DNA of 64,000 nt from Steinernema hermaphroditum. Its lineage: Eukaryota > Nematoda > Chromadorea > Rhabditida > Steinernematidae. How positions within the stretch are numbered: position 1 is the first letter of the stretch; every line of letters begins with the position of its first letter. The stretch is from assembly GCA_030435675.1 (NCBI GenBank), contig CM059624.1:3124769-3188768 (forward strand), written 5' to 3'. Of the stretch, positions 46,337 through 60,242 are shown in pieces. Below the pieces are notes generated by a model. That model worked only from the letters and a program-made list of their open reading frames with translations. It had not been told where the DNA came from and made no database searches. A program made the translations under genes and the position numbers.

Positions 46337-48631
46337 TAACAAGCCAAATACAATAATAGCTTAATTTTGATGATGCTACGGTGTGTGCAAATCAGTATTA
46401 AATAAGGAAAACAGTTTCAATTACAGTTACACACAGTTACATTCCTTCATTCCGCCAAAAGTTGCTCCCATAAGTTCTGGAACAGGATAAGCTGTACTCA
46501 TGAATGGAATTCAAGTAGAAACGACGATGAAGACAACCAGAGTCCTATGAGACGAAAAAAAAGCGGAATGAAAGGAAATATTGGAAGTGGAGGGATCTAC
46601 CGCTCTCCGGAACAATTGAGGATCGTTGTGAGACCATTATGAGCGCGCTTTTTACCAAGTTGTAACTGTACCCTTTAAATTAACAACTTTAAGCAAAGAA
46701 CGTTACGATCTCGCGAGGTGCCAGTATGGATTAAAGCCTTGAATGCATATGCGCACCTCGTGAGTTCTGCCTCGAACGTCATCAACAAAACAATTTATTT
46801 CACCACTACAGTAAGCTAATGAACGTGCTAAAATTGTTTGTAAGAAATATTGTGGGTCAGTTTAAGCGGTGGATTCTGATGTCGACGAAGATGTCGTCCA
46901 CTCTCTCAGACGAATCGAAAACGACTACGATGCTCTTTCAAGAATGAGACGGCATAGTCGTCCAGCGTACAAATGGTTCTGCGGTACTCTCCTGCAAGAC
47001 ATTGCTCCTGTGTCTTACAATTCTGAACATGCATCCATAAGAAATTCCGCAACAACTCTCATGATTCTTTGAACTACCGCTACGACACCAGCGGCGATGA
47101 TGCTGCGCTGAAAAGAGAGCATGTTATCATAAATACATGTAGTTTACACATTTGTACCGCGCGAGGTAAACAAACATACACGTCAAAGATCAAAGGTTCA
47201 TGTGAATTTCTATCCCTTAAACTTACCACCAGCTCAGAACATCTGGGGAAGCATCGTCCGTTATCCTCTCTGGCCATTCTTTTTTGTTCTGAAAGCAAAG
47301 CCAAGGCTCTGCAGAGATAGCAAAAGAAACGCACACGTGAGGGCAAACGCATCAAAAACTTGAGGAAAGCACTTTCACCGTACTACTCTAAATAACTTGT
47401 AAATGTTCTTGAAGGTTGGATGGGAACAGAGTTCCGTGTCTGGATACTGGTAATGACGGTAATGGTAATGAACGGAAGCTATTTATAGTATTGGAAAAAA
47501 AGCTATTTATAGACTTGTCCGCCTCCGACTATGTTCTCACATCATCGCGTTAACAATTTTGGGTACTTCGCTCTTTGTCGACGACTCACCTTGTTTCGTA
47601 ATTTCCCATATCGATGACGTGAACGGCAAAAGATGTCAGAGGATCAGTGCATTTATGGCTCAAGGTATTTCTGAAAGTATCGTAACTGAATCAGAAAAAT
47701 TGCATATTTCGAGGCACAAACACAACAAAAACAAAGGCTCATTATTCCGGTTTTGGCGATGTAGCTGAGCAACGTAAATCGCATTAACAAAGTAGCAATA
47801 TGTGGGAAAAGACAGTTTTATACCTTTATACCAATCAATCTCGTAGATGTCGTTTTGCACCGGAAATGAGCCCAGAGAAGCGCTTCCCGATGAACATGCA
47901 TCGTTGAGTTTGTCTCATTTAATTAGATCAACTGATTACTTTATAACTACCAGTCACTTTGAGGATGTGAAAACAGCTTATCGACGCACTCGTGACACGG
48001 AAGGCAAGGACCAAAGACTTTGGCCTCACAGCAGTGAAGCCGATTGAACCCAAAATGCAATAAATAAAAGAAATCCATAACTCTGAGTTCAAATTTGTTT
48101 GGAGTCTTCAAATGAATCGGAGTCCGAGTTTGATATCGCGATTTGATGTCCAAAAACCCATCGAGTCTGAGTCCAAGTCTCGAGTCCGGTCCCGTTTTCG
48201 GACTCGTCGGCATCTCCATTTCACATCTCCGTTTTCGGATCACTTACGACCTCAGTGCCAATCAGAAAAACCCAATACCGAAGGCCGATCGACTGCCGAA
48301 GTTGTACATATATAACATCGAACCGTCGTCAAAGGGCGATCTTTATCGTATGTCCCAGAGACGGTCTTTTCACTACGACTAGACTCAGCACGCACTCCAA
48401 TGATAAGGCAGCCTTAAAGACCCATCCTGTCGCACAACAGACATAGAGTGACGTCTCTCGCGCATCCAGATCAGATTGTACTGAACTTTTACAAGCGACT
48501 ACGCACTATTCCTGTACGTGAACATATATTTAGGGTGTATGTCATAGAGGTGTATCAATCAAAACAATATACACAGCATAAACAAACTATGCCCGGCATG
48601 ACTGTGGATGAGATGGTCGATAGCGAGGTGG
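46337..48631. other. Intergenic, 2.3 kb
   Basis: No gene supported. At 48110-48210 degenerate GAGTCCGAGTTT/GAGTCTGAGTCCAAGTCTCG repeats give accidental open frames on both strands. Confidence 0.4.
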
Positions 48632-49300
48632 TCAGACTTCTTCGTAGAGCGGCCGACGTTCCTCCAACTTCAAGAAGTTATAGAAGTTGTGCACAGTGAT
48701 CAGAATCCAGATAGTTAGAGCTGTGGCCACGGGCAACACGACAACGCTATAGATGTAGAACCGTTTTTCGTGATCTGAAATTGTGTGATGAGATGCATTC
48801 AAACTGAATAATACCGTCTTGGCCAGTAGCAACTTCGCCTCGAAGGGAAGGAATCAGTAAATAGAGGAAGAAGAGCATGAAGGACAAGATCCAGGTGGCG
48901 AGCTCGATCCACTAAATGACATCAAATGTTACATCAAACAGGTTTCTAATTGTGTCTTTGTTCTTCCTTACTTTTTGGACAATATACGGAAGAATCAGCA
49001 TCTTCTTTTCTTTAACCGTTCCATAGATCGATAGGCCCGAAATTACAGAGGACACGAGGTTCCATATGAATTGCGTATTAAAGACTGATCCGCTCGTCTT
49101 TCCGAGAATGCCCAGTATGATGATGCCGATGAACCCGACCGTCGACCAAAAGCAGTTTACGGAACTGAATATCAGCGATCCTGTCTGCCATTAAGCTCGT
49201 TATGACTATGATAAAATGCTGACAATTACCGTACCTTAACATGTGCACATCCGCAGCAACATTTGGTATCGGGAAAGCAATCCATTGGAGACTTACACAT
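48632..49300 (-). CDS. LAPTM4-like four-TM protein 12
   Basis: Exon 1 from ATG 49300: MCKSPMDCFPDTKCCCGCAHVK, a full family signature. Exon 2: TGSLIFSSVNCFWSTVGFIG (TM1), FIWNLVSSVISGLSIYGTVK (TM2), MLILPYIVQK before GTAAGG. Exon 3: WIELATWILSFMLFFLYLLI (TM3), PSLRGEVATGQDG. Exon 4: YIYSVVVLPVATALTIWILI (TM4), then HNFYNFLKLEERRPLYEEV. The C-terminal Cys of the family CYxYLK motif is replaced (NFYNFLKL). It is the right-most member and lies 6 kb from the next one. Confidence 0.77.
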
Positions 49301-49889
49301 TTTGGCCCGGCAGTGGATTTGATACGAATTTAGAAGAATCTCTTCAGCCATGGTCATTTATATATACCTTTCTGACGGATTTGTAAACAACGCCTATGAG
49401 TAATTTCGTGGAGTTCGCAAAAGGAAAGAAGTCTATGACAAAGATAAACAGTTGTGTTTGTTCAGCAGTAACGCCAATCGTTGATAAGCTGCTTGAGGTC
49501 GACGCTCTGGATCATTTTTGCAGGATACTCATCGCATGAATTGGAAGAGCAAATATACCCAAAGAGATAATCCTTTAAACTTCGGAAACCAAGGGAAGAA
49601 CTGCGATCATTGGTGTCAAATCTAATTATAAACCCGCTTCAGTCAAATTCGATGATACACGCTGCATTTCACTGCCGTCCAGAGCATTTTTCTAATAGAA
49701 ATTTGTTGGGGTGTTGCACTGAAAATGGCACCTGATTTCAACGAATCTTTGCTGATACCGAGTAGTCAGCTTCCACATGCTGTAGTAATCTCGGAAGTCC
49801 GACTCTACTCGACTCGATGACTCGGCTTGTTATGACTCGAATGCCAACCCTATTCAGAAGTCATCTACGTCATTCCGAACTTCTGTGTT
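49301..49889. other. Intergenic, 0.6 kb
   Basis: Between LAPTM4-like gene 12 and the Mutator-like element. Short GACTCG/CGACTC repeats at 49795-49845. No gene. Confidence 0.4.
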
Positions 49890-49904
49890 CAAATCAATGG
49901 GAGC

Positions 49905-49992
49905 AGAACGATTTGACGCGAACGATTTGCCGCAGTAACGATTTGCCGCGAACGATTTGACGCGAACGATTTGACGCGAACGATTTGACGCG
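49905..49992. repeat. Left subterminal array of the MULE
   Basis: About seven tandem units of CGAACGATTTG(A/C)CG, inverted relative to the right array, ending next to the shared GGCTCCCGGCACGAAAACG block at 49999-50017. These are probable transposase binding sites. Confidence 0.8.
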
Positions 49993-50147
49993 AGAATGGC
50001 TCCCGGCACGAAAACGATCCGTTTTTGGACAGTCTGCCGAAGTTTGAGAAAGGTTAGATATGCCAGGACGAAAAAAGCATATCTAACAGCGTTTATCCTG
50101 TAAAGTAACAAAATGTTTAACAACGATCACATAAAAACAACAGCATT

Positions 50148-52092
50148 TCAACTCATTCCGATGTTAGTCGCGATCCCGCGCAGAAAATCGAGCAGATTGT
50201 CCTCATCGTAGCCATCAACGAGCCGTCGGATCCTCAGGTCAGCATCGCGATACTTCTTGCGCTTCTGCTCTGCAGGACGTCCAATCAGCATATCTTCAAA
50301 GCTCTTATCGACGCCTATTTGGACCTTTCGAAGACTCTCAATGAATTTCCAAATCGACGGGTGATCGGCACCCAGTTCTCTCTGCAATCGACGGTGTGCG
50401 GCTTCCGCTCGATTATTTGTGCGCGGATCGTTCTTCAAGACCTAAATTCGTTTTAAAGGACAGCTTGCATAAAAAAAACCTACTCGATCATGACAATTCC
50501 ACATATCAACAGCGAATTGAGGCGATCGTCGGTTTCCACGGCGATCGACTTTCCCCATGTAGTTGTCTTCAAACCATTTGAGGACTGGCTCAAGTACCGA
50601 CAGATCCGTAGTTATCAGATCTTCTCCGTCGTCCTCGCCTCGATGTTCCACCTCCTCCCAACTTTCGGATAGTTCACAAACGGCACGGTCAAGATCTTCG
50701 GGCTTCACAAATGCCAGAGCGAGAATCTTGCGCGCTTCCACAGCGAAATCCGGCTCCGTGTTGTACCGACGCAAAAGATGTCCCGTAAACTGTTTTTTGA
50801 AATTTTGTGCTAGGTGGAATAGGCAGCCTAAGATCCGAATTTCTGGGAATATCTTGTTCGCCACGTTAAAAGCTGCCTTCTCGAAATCTATAGACATCGA
50901 TTCCGGTTTGAACTCCGGCCACTTCTGGTGAATCATGCGAAAAAGTGCTTCATATGTAGAACCAGCTTTGTTCGGTAACAGAGCTGTTAACACCGGGAAA
51001 ACGTATCCACTTCTCTCCGCTAGAATGACGAAAACTTGATTAAATAGTGGCGGAGCACTTCGAAATGTGCCATCTACATATATGTGCTTCATAGTGCGGG
51101 CCCAGAGCATAGTGCTTTCTCGTCCAAACACAAGAATTCGGTTGAGAGCACTGGGGTCATCAACAAGTGAATCAAGAAGAAGAAATGGCTCCCGAGTTCC
51201 TGTAATACAGTAATTACTTCAGAAGCATTAATAAGTACGCACCAGAGCAAAGATCATATACTTTAAATTCATTAGGAATCACAAGTTGGTCCAAAGACGT
51301 GGGAGCAGGCGGAGCTCGTTTCGATTTACGTGCTCGATGTGCAATCATCCGAAGAGCACTCTTGTGCGGAAGTGCGCTGAGCACGGCACGACCAGGTTTT
51401 GCTGCTGCCATACATTCCATCCTTAGTTGTGCCGGGGTTTCCATCGTAGATGCCGCACGATCTTTAATCATATTCGCGATCTTCTGAGCCTCACAGCGGG
51501 CAACGGCCGAATCATGGTTGTGATTTTGCAAAAGAGCGGCAACCTGTAAGAGACGAGTACAGTAACCGCAGTACATTAACCCACGTACCTCTCCGCTCGT
51601 TGTTGATAAATGAAGCCGCGCCTTACATCGTGATACGGCACGCTGGTCACATCTCCAGAAGACCACATCTCCAGAGGCACTGGTTCTGTCGCGTATGTAC
51701 ATATGCCCATCAAAACACAACTTCTCCTTCTTGCGCTCAGTTTGCACAAACTGCGATCGACCCAAAAAAGTAGTACTGGAAGCAGGAAAAGCTCCCCAGG
51801 GTGCCAGGTCCTCCTCAACGTCTGAAAGTCGCAAGAACAGAGTTACTCATAGTCAATTATCTTAGGCACCTCCGTCCTGCTGGCCGGGCACGTCGCTGGA
51901 AGCAGTGCCGGAGGATGAAGCTGCTTCTGTCGTCGAATCCGCTGTCGTCACTATCACGGTTGTTGCCGGAATCAAGCTAAAAGACACTCGAACAGCGATT
52001 CGCAAATTCGCCAACCTTTCAGACGACTGAACTTCTGTGGAACTTCCTTGTTCAGTTGTCGCCCCGAACGCAGCAAAAACCGAAGCAAACAT
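50148..52092 (-). CDS. FLYWCH zinc finger and MULE transposase
   Basis: Transposase of the surrounding element. Exons: one ending near 51886 whose start is uncertain (ATG 52092 proposed; Thr/Ser-rich), then about 51826-51254 with a FLYWCH-type finger (KLCFDGHMYIRDR, VFWRCDQR, CKARLHL, QNHNHD), then the catalytic part from TREPFLLLDSL with IYVDGTFRSAPPLFNQVFVI (first Asp), SIDFEKAAFNVANKIFPEI (second Asp), GCLFHLAQNFKKQ (CxxH), and last NDPRTNNRAEAAHRRLQREL down to the stop at 50148. The DDE layout and the NNRAE..HRRL end are those of animal FLYWCH-MULE transposases. No internal stop is seen once the three short introns are removed, so it may be functional. Confidence 0.85.
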
Positions 52093-52179
52093 AACAGCGA
52101 AGCAAAAAAAGAGCAGAAGATGACGTGTAAGCTCCGAAGAACGCAAAAACAGCGTCTCCGAAACGTTTTCGTGCCGGGA

Positions 52180-52371
52180 GCCAGTCTCGCGGCAAATCGT
52201 GCTCGCGGCAAATCGTTCGCGGCAAATCGTTCGCGGCAAATCGTGCTCGCGGCAAATCGTGCTCGCGGCAAATCGTTCGCGGCAAATCGTTCGCGGCAAA
52301 TCGTTCGCGTCAAATCGTTCGCGTCAAATCGTTACTGCGGCAAATCGTTCGCGTCAAATCGTTACGCACCC
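52180..52371. repeat. Right subterminal array of the MULE
   Basis: About thirteen units of CGGCAAATCGTTCG type, roughly twice as long as the left array. Variant units (GTGCTCGCGG, GTTACTGCGG) recur in order, pointing to expansion by duplication of blocks. Confidence 0.8.
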
Positions 52372-52381
52372 CAAATCAATG

Positions 52382-53607
52382 AACCCGACTCTCGAATTTT
52401 ACAATCCGAGATGTGATGTTTGTCATAACAAGGTGTCTTGTTTGTGTGTCCAAGGGTGTGCCTGACATCTTTACATTACGTCATTGATCAGGAACAGAAA
52501 ATAAACAAAACTCATTTCAATGATTGTTCATCCCCTTACGCATCATTGAATCGCTACTTATTGTTTATTGTGCCAGTGTCTCAAAAGTCAGTAATTCAAC
52601 ATCCATATAAAGACATTTCAACGGGTTTTTTCTATGTCTTTTGATGTAAACATTGACGTAAACAGACTAAAATAGAATTACTCCGACAATCGATCGATCA
52701 ACTGTCACAGCCTTATCTTCAACTAGCGTATGAAGCGATGGCAATCGAGTGATAATGCTAACTGTGTTGGTCGTCTGGACCCGACCAGTTTGGCTTTTGA
52801 AGTATAGCCGAAAAGTAATAATGGGCTTGGTTTTTACGCTTCAATTTTGAGATCTACCAACTATGTCATGTACGCTAATGCTGTATGTATATGCTCAAAG
52901 CTCTATCTTTATCGACTAGACGTTCGTTATCCACGCTAGACAGATCTAACTAGTAATGGGCATGCGCTTAGCCGTATAACCGTCTCAGCCGGCTACCAGG
53001 AGCCGTTGAACCGTTAAGTCGATCGGTCGAATTTTCGATTTCCTGGACTGTTTGCTTAGTATTGTGATGCTTTGGGGTCAGTCGGGCCTCGCAGCGATTG
53101 ACAACTAATTTACAATACAATCCCATGCCGTCAGAAGATCAGCTCAACGGCTGAGCCGACGAATGAGTCGGTTGACTAACCGGCTTAACGGCTGACAGAT
53201 CGGATCGACTAGTTGTTGAACTGTTGAATGGCTACCCGATGCAATCCAATCCGTTCATGCCGATCTCTGGAATTGACAAAGGTGAAAACCGAAAGTGTGA
53301 CAAATATGAACTCTTTGCGTGAAGCACATGGCGCCGTATTTCAATTTTCGAAAAATTTAGATTCAGAGATGATTCTTCTGAACGGTTTTCGCTTTTTTCC
53401 ATGTGCATCGTTATAAAAGTATGTTATTCATGTGTACAGTTCAGTCAGTCCTGCACGTTTATATCGTCAAAAAAGCATCCTCTGGGAATTTTGGTCGCGT
53501 CTGGGAACACAGCGTGTAGCCAAGATGTCCGTTAAAGGCTTTTCTGATATTACATACGATCTTTGCGAGTTGCTGATGTGCACAATAATTCAACATATTA
53601 CAGGCTT
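52382..53607. other. Intergenic, 1.2 kb, with a degenerate MITE
   Basis: At 52953-53270 AATGGGCATGC on the left and CATGCCGATCTCTG on the right bracket GCCGGCT/CCGATCGG-rich DNA like the hAT-like MITEs at 2009 and 24021. A TTACAG acceptor lies directly before the next gene and may be a trans-splice site. Confidence 0.4.
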
Positions 53608-54564
53608 ATGAAACGACGGCGGTCCATTGAACAACAACAACCAGAGAAGAAGTCGTGTCCACCAAACGATTTCGCTCTCCTCTCCACCGACATCATTCGA
53701 ACCGTGATCTCACTCCATCAAAATATCGAATCATGCTCCAAAGGCACATTCCACGGTCTTGCGTCTATCGACGGACCATGGCTCGAAATCACTCGGAACT
53801 ACTCCTGCATCGCCCATGATCCGTACGGGACTCCCAGCCATTTCCTTCGGCATTCGATGTCCTTGGGGCAATACTGTACTGAAGAATTGGAGGACCCGTT
53901 CACCGCACAAACAGTGAGTTATGCCTCCTTCGACTGGACAACATCCGACGACGTATTAGACAAGTTTCTTCCTATTGTAACTGATCGACTAGACCTCAAA
54001 ATATCCTTCCCGTACCGTTCAGAAACGCATATTTATTGTCCGACCATACGGGCAGACCTTCACTGCTCGGAATTATGTTATATTGATGTGCGCAACTACG
54101 ATCTGCAATCTCATAGCTCTGAGACGAGGCCGATAGATGAGATAGTTGGCCAAATGCTTCAACAATTGCGATCCAAGCACCTCAGAAAATTCATTTGGAC
54201 TAAATTTTTCACACTCCCGAGCCATCGTGTGGGAGACCTTAACGACAGTCTCCTCAGTTTTGTAGTAAAGCCCAACTTTCAGTTGCTGGACGTAGAATTC
54301 GTTATCAATTTGGAGGTTGTGGAGGCGGCGATTAAGGCATGGAGAACTCGTCGCCTTTTTGAAGTACAGGCTGCTAAAATTTATGCGCGACATCAGCATG
54401 CCGATCCATTAGACTGGATACAGCGCAATTTTCCAAACAGGAGTTTAAACCAATCGATTAACGAGGAGCATCCTTTAGATCCGGATAACATTTTAGCAAT
54501 AATAGTTGGGAGAAGTTATGTTGGGCTACATTTAGGCTATGGACGTATAGGAGGTTATGAGTAG
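53608..54564 (+). CDS. Single-exon nematode-type protein with basic N-terminus
   Basis: From ATG 53608 (just after an acceptor-like TTACAG): MKRRRSIEQQQPEKKSCPPN, a likely nuclear localisation stretch, then DFALLSTDIIRTVISLHQNI, which resembles the F-box-like lead-in of fast-evolving nematode families, and a segment with GLASIDGPWLEITRN. The rest (318 residues in total) contains SYASFDWTTSDDVLDKFLPI, QMLQQLRSKHLRKFIWTKFF, NFQLLDVEFVINLEVVEAAI and end GYGRIGGYE. It is intronless like the gene at 45386 and on the same strand, but I see no clear sequence match between the two. Function unknown. Confidence 0.6.
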   Translation: MKRRRSIEQQQPEKKSCPPNDFALLSTDIIRTVISLHQNIESCSKGTFHGLASIDGPWLEITRNYSCIAHDPYGTPSHFLRHSMSLGQYCTEELEDPFTAQTVSYASFDWTTSDDVLDKFLPIVTDRLDLKISFPYRSETHIYCPTIRADLHCSELCYIDVRNYDLQSHSSETRPIDEIVGQMLQQLRSKHLRKFIWTKFFTLPSHRVGDLNDSLLSFVVKPNFQLLDVEFVINLEVVEAAIKAWRTRRLFEVQAAKIYARHQHADPLDWIQRNFPNRSLNQSINEEHPLDPDNILAIIVGRSYVGLHLGYGRIGGYE

Positions 54565-54869
54565 AATTTGTCCACTTTGTACAATGTTGTTAGGCCCTTA
54601 TTAGGTTCTTATCCACTTTTTGTACTCGCATCTATGTTCTCGTCAATCCATCTAGTTTTGTTATATGCATCACTGCCTCATGTATGCAATCCGATGATGA
54701 AATGATCCATGAATTTCTGTGATACGGTGTAAGACGATGATTAATGAAGTATATTTATCTATGCCACGTCGGCTATTCTTTCGTTTGGAAAGATAGCGAT
54801 ACATACGAATTGGAATACCACTCTTTTATTTATAATCATAAGACATCATCAGAAAAAAAACGTATCATT

Positions 54870-57576
<2,707 letters not shown>

Positions 57577-59670
57577 ATGAGATCCCCGCTGCAACTCCGC
57601 TCGGAGTTCCTCCGGCGACTCCGCGGGAAGGAGCGCCAGTTGAAGTACCTCCTGGCGGGTACCCTCTTCGCGCTTCTGAATGCGTGGACCATCTGGGCGG
57701 CCATCCACTCTCCCCGAGGCGCCATTGCCATCCTCACGATTACCACCGCCTTGTGGCTCTGGGTGATTCTGAGTCTCTTCGAAAAGATCTCCTGGTTCCG
57801 TGCCTTCCTCGACAGCGCCCATCGCTTCTACCGTATACATGTCGGATACCGTATCCGGCTCTCCGTGGGCCTGACCATATTCCTTGCTGGCGCCGTCTAC
57901 GTCGTTGTGGAAGCGAGTCACTCTGCGGCCCAGCTCGTCTCCCTTGGCGGACTTCTGCTCCTCCTCGCCATCTCCGTCTTATTCTCCAATAATCCTGCCC
58001 GGGTGAGTCCCGCCCCGATGACCTCTGACGATTTCCTTAGATCGCCTGGCGTCCTGTCCTCTGGGGCCTATTCCTCCAGTTCCTAGCCGCCTTCCTTATC
58101 CTTCGTACCTCCGTGGGCCACGACGCTCTCCAGTTCGTCGTCGACCAGATGGTCGTGTTCCTCGGCTACACCCAAAGTGGCACGGATTTCGTCTACGGCT
58201 TCATCCCGAACCCACCCAACGTCTGTGGCATGTCCGGCCCCTTTGCGTATACGGTAGGGCCCCTCCACTTCTACCGTAGCCCTCCCCTCTGAAGTCGCTG
58301 CCGATCATCATCTACTTTGGCTCGCTATGTTCGTTCTTCTACTACTACGGCGTTGTGCAGTGGGTCCTCTCAAAGATGGCGATGTTCCTGCAGCTGACGA
58401 TGGGCACCACCGCCGCGGAGTCCCTCAACGCTGCCGCCTCGATCTTTCTCGGCCCCGTAAGTCACCGCCTCATATCCTAGACACCCACTCGTAGACCGAA
58501 GCCGCCGTGATGATGAAGATCGCGCTACGGACGATGACAGAGAGCGAAATCCTGACGACGCTCACCGCCGGCTTTGCCATGATCTCCGGCTCTCTCTTCT
58601 CCATCTACATCGGCTTCGGCGCCTGCTCAACCTATATCCTCTCGGCGAACGTCATGTCGGCGCCGGCCGTTCTTTGCGTTTCGAAACTCCTCTGTCCCGA
58701 GGTCCAGCACTCTAAACAACGTTCCATGAAGGACTTCCGCTTCCCCGAGTGGTCGGTCCTTCCGCACCCGCCTAAGCGACTTCGGCTTTCAGCGAAGAGT
58801 CTAGCGGCCTGGAGGCGATTAGCAATGGCGCCGTGCAGGCGGTCAAAGTGATCGCTGCCATTATCGCCAACGTCATCGTCTTCATCGCCTTTGTCGCCTT
58901 TTTCGACGCCATAATCGACTATTTGGCGCTTAGGGTTGGACTCCATGGTGTCAATTTCAATGCAAGTTTGGGTGAATTAGGACGTCACTCCTCTTTTCTA
59001 GACCCTCCTCAGCTACCTCTTCTATCCCTTCGCGTACGTCTGTGGTGTCATCGATTCCGAGGAGGAGACGATGCGGGTGGCACAGCTGATCGGCACCAAG
59101 ACAGTACTCAATGAGTTCATCGCCTACCAGCAGATGTCGGACATGTTGCTGGCCAATCAGCTCTCGGTAAGCTAGGGATAGATGCATATGCTTCTTGACA
59201 ATCTACTTTCCAAAAAGGATTTACTTTTTTAAGCGTTATACTGGTCTAGTAGACGTTTCTGTTAGGACCTTTAAACGGACTTGGCCCTGCAGGCGTGTCT
59301 GGCCTTTCATACTATAGAAGTGCGCAATAAAGTATATGCTTTCTATAAATATCCACTTCAGCCACGCGCCCAGATGATCACAGTGTTCGCTCTCTGCGGC
59401 TACTCCAACTTCAGCCAGATCGGCACACAACTCGGCATTTTCGGGGCGCTTTGCAGCGAACGCAAGGAGTCCTACGCAAATCTCACTGTCCGGGCTATGA
59501 TAGCCGGCTGCATCGCATGCCTCATGACCGCTTGCATAGCAGGTTCGTCTGCGACAGCTAGCCATTGTTAGAAGGATGATTTAGGAGCCATCACGAACGA
59601 CGCGAAAGGATGCCTACCGACGGCAGCTTCTACGCACTGCCTAACGCTAACAAACTCGACCTTCGTGTAG
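57577..59670 (+). CDS. Concentrative (Na+-coupled) nucleoside transporter, CNT/SLC28 family
   Basis: Plasma-membrane importer of nucleosides driven by the sodium gradient. From ATG 57577 the first exon has four hydrophobic segments and ends SNNPAR. Then IAWRPVLWGLFLQFLAAFLI ... LRTSVG, FLGYTQSGTDFVYGF, SLPIIIYFGSLCSFFYYYGV, LTMGTTAAESLNAAASIFLG, PTEAAVMMKIALRTM, GFAMISGSLFSIYIGFGACS, SAPAVLCVSKLLCPE, ISNGAVQAVKVIAAIIANVI, LLSYLFYPFAYVCGVIDSEE, LIGTKTVLNEFIAYQQMS, TVFALCGYSNFSQIG, RAMIAGCIACLMTACIAG, then a short tail ending NSTFV. These follow the CNT family in order. The motif usually QTEAP is PTEAA here, at the substrate/sodium site. One intron must use a GC donor (near 58964). The N-terminal cytosolic tail seems short, so an upstream exon may be missing. 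Confidence 0.92.
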
Positions 59671-60242
59671 ATACAATCAAGGGAAAATGTATATACTTAT
59701 AATCCTGGTTGCTGATAGGTTGTGGACTACTATCTCGATGAATGAAATCTCAGTTTGAAGAAAGAGGAGATCAAACCCCTATTTTGAACTACTGTCCCAT
59801 AGTAGCAACTGAAATTTGGAGAGAATGACTTGTTTTGCTGTCGGGAACGCAAAAATATACACCACTCTCCGCCAGGAAATGGTTCACAAATGGCTAAAAA
59901 TCTATGAGAAGCATCTTATTCTTTCTGGATGTGATTGTTAATAACCACTGATGCCCTCAATTCACAGAGCGTTTCCTATCACGTTCTAAACCTATGAGCA
60001 TACCTTATTATCTAGACTTATTTTACTTCTACTTATTTAATTTTCGAAGTGCCTGTTACGCGTCTACGTGGACAGGCCCTTAATTCAAGTATATCATCAA
60101 GTCAAGGTACCGCTACTCCTCATCTCCTTGTTAATCATATGCCTCATGACCTGAAATGCTGGTTGGTGCTGCAACACACACATTGGCAATAAAATTTTAT
60201 TAAAACTTTACCACCCAAACTAGCCAAATCTCCAAAAACTAT
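59671..60242. other. Intergenic, 0.57 kb
   Basis: Convergent 3' ends of the transporter and the coiled-coil gene. AT-rich, nothing recognised. Confidence 0.4.

Larger units (their letters stand above)
49900..52371 (-). mobile_element. Mutator-like (MULE) DNA transposon with 10-bp target duplication
   Basis: A 2472-bp element. CAAATCAATG occurs directly outside each end (49890-49899 and 52372-52381), a 10-bp direct repeat in the size range typical of MULEs (8-11 bp). The ends are inverted: GGAGCAGAACGATTTGACGCG on the left against GGGTGCGTAACGATTTGACG read inward from the right. Each end holds a tandem array of CGAACGATTTG(A/C)CG units, 49905-49990 on the left and about 52190-52365 on the right, followed on both sides by the inverted GGCTCCCGGCACGAAAACG. 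Inside is a FLYWCH/MULE transposase gene. Near-identical termini and an exact target duplication suggest a young insertion. Confidence 0.92.
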
